The position numbers and the translations under genes were made by a program. A DNA stretch of 64,000 nucleotides from Paratissierella segnis (GTDB taxonomy: Bacteria > Bacillota > Clostridia > Tissierellales > Tissierellaceae). The notes under the pieces were generated by a model that saw nothing but the letters and a program-made list of their open reading frames with translations, did not search any database and had not been told where the DNA came from. The stretch is from contig NZ_JACRTG010000004.1 in NCBI RefSeq assembly GCF_014385195.1, positions 31,918-95,917 on the forward strand. Reading direction: 5' to 3'. Below are positions 14,640 through 21,868 of the stretch, one piece after another. Numbering within the stretch: position 1 is the stretch's first letter; every line of letters begins with the position of its first letter.

Positions 14640-15848
14640 ATGCTTCGTACTGGTGTTGATATTGTTCAAATTGATAGAATAAAAAAAATAATGGAGACAA
14701 AAAGAGAAAGTTTCTATAGTAAAATATTTACCGATAATGAAATTGAGTATTTAAAGATCAAAAATCATAATGGAGAAACAGCTGCAGGTTTATTTGCGGC
14801 TAAAGAAGCCATAAGTAAAGTTTTCGGAACGGGTATAGGGCAAATTGGATGGAAAGACTTTGAGATTTTACACGATAGTAATGGTAGACCTTATGTTGTG
14901 TTATTATGCAATGAAGATATTGTAAGTGATTTAGGTTTAAAGTCCATTGAAGTGTCTATTTCTCATGAAAGGGAATATGCTATTGGATTTGCTATTGGAT
15001 CCGGAGATTATAATTATAATATACCTGATGATATTAAGCACATATTGAAAAAAAGAGAGTTGGACACGCATAAGGGAACTTATGGACGAGTAGGTATAAT
15101 AGGTGGCAAAAAAGGGATGACAGGTTCAATTTATCTGACTTCAAACGCTGCATTGAGATGCGGTTCCGGATTGGTTTATTCTATTGTAGATAGAAGTATA
15201 GAAGATATCATGTCCATTAAATTGATAGAGCCCATAATTAAAGGAGTTTCTGATATTGATGATTATCATGAGGCAATTAAAGAGTTAGATGGGTTATGCA
15301 TTGGCCCGGGATTTGGAGTAGACGAAACGAGAAGAAATATTGTTAAGGAAATAATAAGAACTTTTAAAGGACCTATAGTACTGGATGCGGATGGTATAAA
15401 CTTAATTGCGGATGAACCGGATGTTTTATTGGAGGGAAATGGCAGAATAGTTATCACACCTCATCCTGGAGAATTGGCTAGATTGCTGGGAAAGAGCATA
15501 AAAGAAATCCAAAACAATCGAATTTTTTATTCTAAATATACAGCCGAAAAATATAATGTAATAAATATCCTAAAAGGGCATAAGACTATAGTTGCAGATA
15601 AAAATAATATCTATGTAAATGATACCGGCAATCCGGGGATGGCAACTGCAGGAAGCGGAGATGTACTTTCCGGGATGCTAATCAGTTTTATTTGTCAGGG
15701 AATCGGGTTATTTGATAGTTGTAGGCTGGGTGTTTTTAGCCATGGTTTAGCAGGAGATTATGCAAAGGACTTGAAAGGAGAATACGGACTTGTGGCAAGT
15801 GATATTTTACAAGCTATACCAAAAGCTTTAAACAATATAGTAAGGTAG
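14640..15848 (+). CDS. Fusion of holo-ACP synthase (AcpS) and ADP-dependent NAD(P)H-hydrate dehydratase (NnrD)
   Basis: One continuous frame of 402 residues with two enzymes. Residues 1 to about 125 are AcpS: GVDIVQIDRI with the metal-binding Asp and FAAKEAISK with the catalytic Glu/Lys motif, transferring phosphopantetheine from CoA to acyl carrier protein. Residues about 130-402 are the ribokinase-like NnrD domain: GGKKGMTGSIYLTSNAALRCGSGLVY, ITPHPGELARLLG and GNPGMATAGSGDVLSG, which repairs hydrated NAD(P)H using ADP. The usual fusion partner of NnrD is the NnrE epimerase, which is absent here. AGGGGG lies upstream of the ATG. It begins a unit that matches the Bacillus acpS-ydcC region. 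Confidence 0.92.
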   Translation: MLRTGVDIVQIDRIKKIMETKRESFYSKIFTDNEIEYLKIKNHNGETAAGLFAAKEAISKVFGTGIGQIGWKDFEILHDSNGRPYVVLLCNEDIVSDLGLKSIEVSISHEREYAIGFAIGSGDYNYNIPDDIKHILKKRELDTHKGTYGRVGIIGGKKGMTGSIYLTSNAALRCGSGLVYSIVDRSIEDIMSIKLIEPIIKGVSDIDDYHEAIKELDGLCIGPGFGVDETRRNIVKEIIRTFKGPIVLDADGINLIADEPDVLLEGNGRIVITPHPGELARLLGKSIKEIQNNRIFYSKYTAEKYNVINILKGHKTIVADKNNIYVNDTGNPGMATAGSGDVLSGMLISFICQGIGLFDSCRLGVFSHGLAGDYAKDLKGEYGLVASDILQAIPKALNNIVR

Positions 15849-15858
15849 AGGTGATTAT

Positions 15859-16446
15859 TTGAAAAGGCTCTTTTTGTCAATCCTTTTTATTTCTCTTTTG
15901 TTGACGTCCTGTACAAGGGATAAAACCCAAAGTATAAAAAATAAGTTTAAAAAATCATATGAACAATATAACGGATATATAACAGAAGTAGAAATGATTA
16001 CTACTATAGATGAAAAGGAGAGTTTCTATAACATAAAGGAAAGCTACTATGCAGGCGAAGAAAAATATACTATAGAAATAATTGAGCCAATAGAAACAAA
16101 TGGAGTTATAATACAGTATCAGGGAGATAAAATATTAATTAAACATGCATCTATAGATGAATATATATCCTTGAAAACCAACGAAGGAATTAATAGAAGT
16201 CTACTAATAGGAGAGATATTTAAAAACTTGGATAATATTCATAAGATAAAAGAAGAAAAATTGGATGGAGAGTCGTATTATATATTTTATGTTGACGTAA
16301 AAGAAAAAAATCAATATACTGAAGAAATAGAGCTTTGGCTGAAAAAGAAAGATTTTAAACCATATATGTTAAATATATTAGATAAAGATAATAATTCAAG
16401 GGCAATATATAAATACAAAAATTTTGAATATATCGAAAATCAATAG
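15859..16446 (+). CDS. YdcC/GerS-like germination lipoprotein
   Basis: 195 residues with a lipoprotein signal peptide (MKRLFLSILFISLLLTSC, lipobox LLTSC). The mature part has the strand-rich pattern of LolA-like proteins (KKSYEQYNGYITEVEMITTI, YAGEEKYTIEIIEP, IKHASIDEYISL, ELWLKKKDFKPYMLNI). It lies directly after acpS, as ydcC does in Bacillus, and resembles GerS, the lipoprotein that supports cortex breakdown in Clostridioides difficile spores. The start TTG at 15859 follows GAGGTGA, 10 bases after the acpS-nnrD stop. Function is inferred from position and fold. Confidence 0.7.
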   Translation: MKRLFLSILFISLLLTSCTRDKTQSIKNKFKKSYEQYNGYITEVEMITTIDEKESFYNIKESYYAGEEKYTIEIIEPIETNGVIIQYQGDKILIKHASIDEYISLKTNEGINRSLLIGEIFKNLDNIHKIKEEKLDGESYYIFYVDVKEKNQYTEEIELWLKKKDFKPYMLNILDKDNNSRAIYKYKNFEYIENQ

Positions 16447-16477
16447 GTATATAATGAATAACTTTAATTATATAAAG

Positions 16478-16507
16478 TTGACACAGTTTATGCAATCAAT
16501 ATATAAT
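16478..16507 (+). promoter_or_regulatory. Promoter of the toxin-antitoxin unit
   Basis: TTGACA (16478-16483), an 18-base spacer and TATAAT (16502-16507), 53 bases before the antitoxin start. Confidence 0.75.
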
Positions 16508-16559
16508 TGTTATATACTATTTTTTCTTTTATTTATATTAAATTAGGGGGTGGGAATTT

Positions 16560-16799
16560 ATGACGGATGTGGATCAAATGTTGCCAGTTATCAAAAATAG
16601 TAAATCGGATATGATTATCAATTCATTTCTGAATTATTTTAAAGAGAAATGGAAACTTGAAATCTGTGAGGAACTTAAAACTGGATATTGTGATATGAGT
16701 CAAATAAATTTAACCCTAGCAGAAATGGGTTTGGAAGAGGATATGAATGATTTATGTATGTATGAATCCACATTAGGGTGTGAAGAAAGTGATAGTTAA
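16560..16799 (+). CDS. MazE/NdoAI-like antitoxin with a divergent N-terminus
   Basis: 79 residues. The C-terminal half, EELKTGYCDMSQINLTLAEMGLEED, matches the toxin-binding segment of the EndoAI antitoxin (pattern GYxxMxxINLxLAE). The N-terminal half (MTDVDQMLPVIKNSKSDMIINSFLNYF) does not show the clear ribbon-helix-helix start of EndoAI, so autoregulation may differ. Its position directly before mazF and the 11-base overlap with it support the antitoxin role. AGGGGGTGGG precedes the ATG. Confidence 0.75.
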   Translation: MTDVDQMLPVIKNSKSDMIINSFLNYFKEKWKLEICEELKTGYCDMSQINLTLAEMGLEEDMNDLCMYESTLGCEESDS

Positions 16800-17139
16800 A
16801 AGAGGAGATATATTTTATGCTGATCTAAGTCCGGTGATAGGTTCAGAGCAAGGAGGGGTACGGCCGGTACTTGTAATCCAAAATGATATTGGAAATAAGT
16901 ACAGCCCAACTATAATAATAGCAGCGATAACATCCCAAATCAATAAGGCGAAACTGCCGACACATGTGGAAATAACTGCCCCGGAATATGGATTACCTAA
17001 AGATTCTGTGGTACTTCTTGAACAAATCAGGACAATCGATAAAAAAAGATTAAGAGAAAAAATAGGAAAATTTGATGAGGAAATGATGAAGCAAGTAGAC
17101 GAAGCACTAAAGATAAGTATAGGCTTGATACATCTTTAA
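16789..17139 (+). CDS. ndoA: MazF/NdoA-type mRNA endoribonuclease toxin
   Basis: 116 residues when started at the GTG at 16789, exactly the length of Bacillus subtilis NdoA. It begins MIVKRGDIFYADLSPVIGSEQGG, followed by RPVLVIQNDIGNKYSPT, SQINKAKLPTHVEI and LLEQIRTIDKKRL, all family hallmarks; the catalytic Arg (GGVRPV) and Thr (AAITSQ) are present. The enzyme cuts UACAU-type sites in mRNA in Bacillus. An upstream GTG at 16780 would add three residues. Translation is coupled to the antitoxin by overlap. Confidence 0.93.
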   Translation: MIVKRGDIFYADLSPVIGSEQGGVRPVLVIQNDIGNKYSPTIIIAAITSQINKAKLPTHVEITAPEYGLPKDSVVLLEQIRTIDKKRLREKIGKFDEEMMKQVDEALKISIGLIHL

Positions 17140-17157
17140 CCACCTCAATACATATTT

Positions 17158-17193
17158 AAAAATAAGCATTTGTATATAATGCTTATTTTTTTT
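17158..17193 (+). terminator. Terminator after the MazEF unit
   Basis: AAATAAGCAT and ATGCTTATTT pair around a 9-base loop and are followed by five T. Confidence 0.85.
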
Positions 17194-17215
17194 AGCAGAA
17201 TATAGTATAATATAG

Positions 17216-17297
17216 TCAATTGTAAATTCACAATGCACAATTAAGAAAGCCGTGAATTGTGAAATTGTGAACTGTGAACTGTGAACTGTGAATTGAT
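17216..17297. repeat. Short heptad repeat tract
   Basis: AATTCAC AATGCAC AATTAAG in one orientation, then GTGAATT GTGAAATT GTGAACT GTGAACT GTGAACT GTGAATT in the other, so the tract is a large imperfect inverted repeat. It lies just before the ribosome binding site of the next gene. Confidence 0.85.
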
Positions 17298-17312
17298 AAG
17301 GAGGTTTTTTAT

Positions 17313-17768
17313 ATGAAAATTAAAAAAGCTTTTATAACAATAGGAGCTGCAGTTTGTTTATTAGGAGCTACGGCTGTGTTTTCAGAGCCCGGGTCCAATG
17401 AAGATCCTTTGATTTCATTAAGCTATTTAAACAATAGCATTGAACAGGTTAAGACTTATATTGATAATAAGATTGCTAATATCAATGGCAGTACAAGCTC
17501 TTCTAATGAATTAGAAGTAGTAGAACTGGGAAAGGGACAATTTTTAATAGGGTATTCCGGAACAGAAATCATTCTAAGAAGCGGAAAAGGGAAAGCCGTT
17601 GTAAGTGATTTAGGAGGATTATCTGACGTAACAGCTGGGAATGATATAGGTAAAGATTTGAATATACCATCAAATCATCTCATTATAGTTCCTAGGGACG
17701 ATGGAAGAGGTGTTTATGTTACGGCGGACGCAATTTTTATGGTCAGAGGAACGTATGATATTAGATAG
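17313..17768 (+). CDS. Secreted protein of unknown function, clostridial family
   Basis: 151 residues with a signal peptide (MKIKKAFITIGAAVCLLGATAVFS). The mature part starts PGSNEDPLISLSYLNNSIEQVKTYIDNKI, a short coiled-coil segment, then a beta-rich domain (VELGKGQFLIGYSGTEIILRSGKGKAVV, GGLSDVTAGNDI, NHLIIVPRDDGRGVYV). I recognise this pattern from many uncharacterised clostridial exported proteins but know no assigned function. AAGGAGG precedes the ATG. It heads a run of surface-related genes and is 12 bases from the next one. Confidence 0.75.
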   Translation: MKIKKAFITIGAAVCLLGATAVFSEPGSNEDPLISLSYLNNSIEQVKTYIDNKIANINGSTSSSNELEVVELGKGQFLIGYSGTEIILRSGKGKAVVSDLGGLSDVTAGNDIGKDLNIPSNHLIIVPRDDGRGVYVTADAIFMVRGTYDIR

Positions 17769-17780
17769 GAGTGACGTAGC

Positions 17781-18848
17781 TTGGTGAAATACAGGGAATA
17801 TAGAGACGGCGATGAAAAGGAAATAATATCTCTATTCAATGAAATTTTTAAAAGCGATAGAGACGAGGAGTATTGGGAATGGCAATATAAGGATTTTCCC
17901 TCAGGGGAAGCGATTATTTGTTTAGCTGAAGAGGAAAATAAAATCATAGGTCAAACTACTTTACTTCCATCAACGATAAATTATGAAGGCAAAGAATTGC
18001 TCGGTGGGTACTCTATAGATTCCATGGTCAGCGACGAATATAGAAGACAGGGTATCTATACGAATTTAGCCAAACAGTCCTATGAAAAAGGTATAGAGAA
18101 GAAAATAACATTTAGATATGGATTCCCCATATTGGGTGCTTTAATAGGGCTAACCGACCGCTTAGGAGCTACAATTGTTGATGATATTCCCATATTCATA
18201 AGGGTATATAGTTTGGATAATTTTTTAAAAGGCAAATTTAAAAACAAGTTTCTTGCTAAGTTGATCTCAATTCCAAGCATTGTTGTGACTAAGTTTTTAT
18301 ACAAGGAGTTAAGAGTAAGACCAAAAGCTAAATATGAAATAAAACAGATAGATGAATTTAATGATGATTTCAATTTACTTTGGGAAAAACTTAAAGGCTC
18401 TTTACCACTTATGACACCAAGAACTAAGGATTTTTTAAATTGGAGAATAAAAAGCCATCCAACCTTTAAATATACCACATTTGTATCATATTTAGATGGA
18501 GAGTTGGTTGGCTATATGATAATAAAAATACAAACGAGCAAAGAAAAAAATGACTCTGAGTTACGAGTAGGCTATATTGTTGACATGCTTGGGATAAATG
18601 ATAATGTTTTAAGTTCAATATATTTAAAAGTTAAAGAATATTTCAAACAAAACAATGTAGACTTTTCCCTTGCATGGGTAGGGGACTCAAATATTTATAG
18701 GCAAATGTTAATCAATTTGGGATTTTATAAAAGCCGTACAAATATTGCATTTGTTGTAAAGGAGTTAACAGGAGATAAGGATCTGGAAGAAATAGTTACT
18801 AAGGAAAAGAATTGGCATATAATGCCTATTGAATCAGATATTTATTAA
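17781..18848 (+). CDS. GNAT-family N-acetyltransferase, two-domain
   Basis: 355 residues. The first 150 residues form a GNAT acetyltransferase fold: KYREYRDGDEKEIISLFNEIF, then YSIDSMVSDEYRRQGIYTNLAK, in which RRQGIY is the acetyl-CoA pyrophosphate loop. The C-terminal part (NWRIKSHPTFKYT, GYMIIKIQT, YIVDMLG) looks like a second, degenerate GNAT half, as in FemX-like and peptide acetyltransferase proteins. It starts TTG at 17781 or GTG at 17784, after TAGGAGTGA. It lies between a secreted protein and wall glycosyltransferases, so a role in modifying an amino sugar of a surface polymer is possible but unproven. Confidence 0.75.
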   Translation: MVKYREYRDGDEKEIISLFNEIFKSDRDEEYWEWQYKDFPSGEAIICLAEEENKIIGQTTLLPSTINYEGKELLGGYSIDSMVSDEYRRQGIYTNLAKQSYEKGIEKKITFRYGFPILGALIGLTDRLGATIVDDIPIFIRVYSLDNFLKGKFKNKFLAKLISIPSIVVTKFLYKELRVRPKAKYEIKQIDEFNDDFNLLWEKLKGSLPLMTPRTKDFLNWRIKSHPTFKYTTFVSYLDGELVGYMIIKIQTSKEKNDSELRVGYIVDMLGINDNVLSSIYLKVKEYFKQNNVDFSLAWVGDSNIYRQMLINLGFYKSRTNIAFVVKELTGDKDLEEIVTKEKNWHIMPIESDIY

Positions 18849-18871
18849 TCTTCACGAAAGGAGAGAATTTG

Positions 18872-21079
18872 ATGAAGGTACTTCATTTAATAAGTGGAGG
18901 AGATACTGGAGGGGCTAAAACACATATCATTTCCTTGTTGAAGGGATTAAGCAATTTAATTGATGCTAAGGTTATTTGCTTTATTGAGGATACCTTTTAT
19001 GAAGATTCTAAAAAAGCCGGAATTAACATCGAAGTATATGAGCAAAAATCCAGGTCAGATTTATCGGTCATCAATAGATTGACTGAAGAGATTAAAAGAG
19101 AAAATTATTCGATAATCCATTGTCATGGAGCCAGAGCAAATTTCATTGGAATGTTTCTAAAACATAAAATCAACAAGCCTATGGTAACAACTATACATAG
19201 TGATTATAAATTAGACTTTAAAGATAATTTTTATAAAAGATTGGTTTATACTACTTTAAACAAATTTGCGTTGAAAAGATTCAATTATTATATAGCAATC
19301 TCGGATTCATTCAAAGAAATGTTAGTTCAAAGAGGTTTTAAAAGGGATAGAATATTTGTAGCATATAACGGTATAGATATTGAAAATAAGCCTATCTTTG
19401 TTGAAAAGGATGAGTTTTTTAAAAGATATAATATAGATTATGAGGGAAAGCTTGTTGTTGGAATATTAGCTAGATTGGATTTGGTAAAAAATCATGAGAC
19501 ATTTATCAGGGCAGCTGAAAAAGTGCTTGAAAACAGGAAGGATATTATATTCCTTATAGCAGGTGAAGGAAATGATGAAAAAAGGCTGAAGTCCCTTGTA
19601 AAAGAACTCAAATTAGAAGAAAATATTTATTTTCTAGGTTTTGTTAATGATCCGTATTCTTTTCTTAATGCTATAGATATCAATGTATTGACCTCATTGA
19701 GCGAAAGCTTCCCCTATGTAATTCTAGAGGGCGCCAGGATGAAAAAGACAATTATATCAACTAAAGTTGGCGGGATTACTAAATTGATTAAAGATGGATA
19801 TAATGGATATTTAATTGATGTAGGTGATGAGGATAAATTAGCAAATCGAATTGAATATCTTTCAAATAATAAGGAAGAAATTAGAATATTAGGGGAGAAT
19901 TTATTTACTGATGTAAAGGAAAATCACTCATATAAATCTATGGCAGAAGAGCATTTAAAGATTTACAGAAATATCTTAAGTCAGTCTGAAACCGTACTTA
20001 TGCTGGGATATTATGGTTTTGATAATAGTGGAGATGATGCAATATTAAAGGCAATAGTAAAGGATCTGCAAGAATATAATAGCGATTTAAATATAAATGT
20101 ATTGTCAAAGGACCCTGCAAAGACGGAAGCTATGTATCACGTAAAAGGAGTAAATAGATTCAAATTTAAAGAAGCTATGCGAGCTATAAAAAAATCTTCA
20201 ATATTTATAAGCGGAGGAGGAAGTCTGCTTCAAGATGTGACCAGCACAAGGTCATTGTTGTATTATTTATCTTTAATGCAGATTGCAAAATTATATAAAA
20301 AACCGGTTATGATTTACGCCAATGGGATAGGACCAATAAATAGGAAAATCAATCGGGTTTTGACCAAAACAATTCTCAACAAGGTGGATTTAATTACATT
20401 AAGGGATGACGATTCAAGAAAATATCTTGAAGGAATGAAGGTAAAAAATAAAAATATTTATGTTACTGCGGATCCTGTTTTTACATTGGATCCTGCCAAT
20501 GAATCCAGGATAAATGATATTCTTGAAATAGAAGGAATTCCAAGGGACAAAAACCTTGTGGGTATCTCCATAAGAAGCTGGAAGGGTGCTGAAAATCTGG
20601 TGGAAATAATATCAAAAGCCATAGATTATATAACTAAAACATTTGATGTATATGTAGTTTTAATACCTATGCACTATCCGGGAGATTTGAATATATCGAT
20701 TGAAACACTGAAAATGGTTAAAGAAGGAAACACATATGTACTTGAGAATAAATATTCTGTTGAAGAACTGATGGGTGTAATAAAAAAGTTGGATTTGATA
20801 ATTGCCATGAGACTTCATTCATTAATATATGCGGCTACTCAATCCGTCCCTATGGTTGGACTGGTATATGATCCTAAGGTAGAAGGAATTCTTAATTCCT
20901 TGGGTATGCACTATATGTCAAATGTTGAAAATCTGGACTATGATGAGTTGATATACAATATTGAGTATGTATGGAATCATAAGAAAGATTTAATAGAAGT
21001 TTTAGACAGGCAAGATGATATTTTGAAGGATAAAGCTCTGCAAAATATCCATATGGCTATGGATTTGCTAGGTAGGTGA
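18872..21079 (+). CDS. Fusion of GT4 glycosyltransferase and polysaccharide pyruvyl transferase CsaB
   Basis: A 735-residue two-domain enzyme. Residues 1 to about 370 are a GT4 (GT-B fold) glycosyltransferase: HLISGGDTGGAKTH at the start, then VGILARLDLVKNHETFI and ESFPYVILEGARMKKTII with the EX7E-type motif. Residues about 375-735 match CsaB: MLGYYGFDNSGDDAILKAI, FISGGGSLLQDVTSTRSLLYY, YANGIGPINRK and MRLHSLIYAA. CsaB adds ketal-pyruvate to secondary cell-wall polysaccharide so that SLH-domain proteins bind. Fusion to a glycosyltransferase suggests that sugar addition and pyruvylation are coupled. ATG at 18872 follows AAAGGAG; a TTG at 18869 overlaps less well. TagA follows 4 bases on. Confidence 0.9.
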   Translation: MKVLHLISGGDTGGAKTHIISLLKGLSNLIDAKVICFIEDTFYEDSKKAGINIEVYEQKSRSDLSVINRLTEEIKRENYSIIHCHGARANFIGMFLKHKINKPMVTTIHSDYKLDFKDNFYKRLVYTTLNKFALKRFNYYIAISDSFKEMLVQRGFKRDRIFVAYNGIDIENKPIFVEKDEFFKRYNIDYEGKLVVGILARLDLVKNHETFIRAAEKVLENRKDIIFLIAGEGNDEKRLKSLVKELKLEENIYFLGFVNDPYSFLNAIDINVLTSLSESFPYVILEGARMKKTIISTKVGGITKLIKDGYNGYLIDVGDEDKLANRIEYLSNNKEEIRILGENLFTDVKENHSYKSMAEEHLKIYRNILSQSETVLMLGYYGFDNSGDDAILKAIVKDLQEYNSDLNINVLSKDPAKTEAMYHVKGVNRFKFKEAMRAIKKSSIFISGGGSLLQDVTSTRSLLYYLSLMQIAKLYKKPVMIYANGIGPINRKINRVLTKTILNKVDLITLRDDDSRKYLEGMKVKNKNIYVTADPVFTLDPANESRINDILEIEGIPRDKNLVGISIRSWKGAENLVEIISKAIDYITKTFDVYVVLIPMHYPGDLNISIETLKMVKEGNTYVLENKYSVEELMGVIKKLDLIIAMRLHSLIYAATQSVPMVGLVYDPKVEGILNSLGMHYMSNVENLDYDELIYNIEYVWNHKKDLIEVLDRQDDILKDKALQNIHMAMDLLGR

Positions 21080-21083
21080 AATA

Positions 21084-21839
21084 ATGGATAGTATAAAGAT
21101 ATTTGGAGTAAAAATATTAAATACTACGCTGGATGATATTGTAAAGATTTTAGAGGAAAATCTAAAAGGCGATAAACTCAAGACAATTTATACGCCAAAT
21201 ACGGAAATTGTAATGGCAGCAAAAGAGAATAAAGAATTAAGGGATTTAATCAATGAAGGTGACATAGTAATTCCCGATGGGATTGGACTTATTTATGCTT
21301 CCAGAATAAAAAAGAAACCATTAAAGGAGAGGGTTACAGGTTTTGATACATCCGTTAAACTTTTAGAAATCGCCAATAAAAATGGGTATAGCCTATATTT
21401 ACTAGGGGGCAAGGATGGAATAGCTAAATCTTGTGTTGAAAATATAAATAGGGATTATCCAAATATTAAAATAGTAGGCTTTCATCACGGATATTTTAAA
21501 GGAAGTCATTTAGGAATAGAAAATCATGAGGAAGAGCTTAAGATCATAGATGAAATCAATGCCCTAAATCCGGATATAATTTTTGTGGGATTGGGATTTC
21601 CTAAACAAGAAATGTGGATACATGCAAATAGAAACAGAATAAAAGCTAAAGTTATTATCGGAAATGGGGGAGTAATGGATATACTTTCAGGGAACTCAAA
21701 AAGAGCTCCCGAAATATATCAGAAGCTTGGATTGGAATGGTTCTATCGTCTAATAAAAGAACCTTCAAGAATAAAAAGACAAATGATTTTACCAAAGTTT
21801 ATGCTAAAGGTCATATTCACTAAAAATGTGATAGAATAA
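21084..21839 (+). CDS. tagA: WecG/TagA/CpsF family glycosyltransferase (GT26)
   Basis: 251 residues of the GT26 family. Hallmarks are YTPNTEIVMAA, GDIVIPDGIGLIYASRI, LYLLGGKDGIA and VGLGFPKQEMWIHANR. Known members transfer N-acetylmannosamine or its uronate to a lipid-linked GlcNAc in wall teichoic acid or polysaccharide synthesis. Being coupled to the GT4-CsaB fusion, it probably acts in making the secondary wall polymer that anchors surface proteins. Membrane association is expected through its C-terminal basic helix (LIKEPSRIKRQMILPKF). Confidence 0.9.
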   Translation: MDSIKIFGVKILNTTLDDIVKILEENLKGDKLKTIYTPNTEIVMAAKENKELRDLINEGDIVIPDGIGLIYASRIKKKPLKERVTGFDTSVKLLEIANKNGYSLYLLGGKDGIAKSCVENINRDYPNIKIVGFHHGYFKGSHLGIENHEEELKIIDEINALNPDIIFVGLGFPKQEMWIHANRNRIKAKVIIGNGGVMDILSGNSKRAPEIYQKLGLEWFYRLIKEPSRIKRQMILPKFMLKVIFTKNVIE

Positions 21840-21868
21840 AAAAGACTAACATAACGAGGAGGAAAAAA

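Noticed and set aside
14640..15848. AcpS-NnrD fusion as an artefact of a missed stop
   Set aside because: The frame is continuous and both domains are conserved in the same frame, with no start site near the junction.
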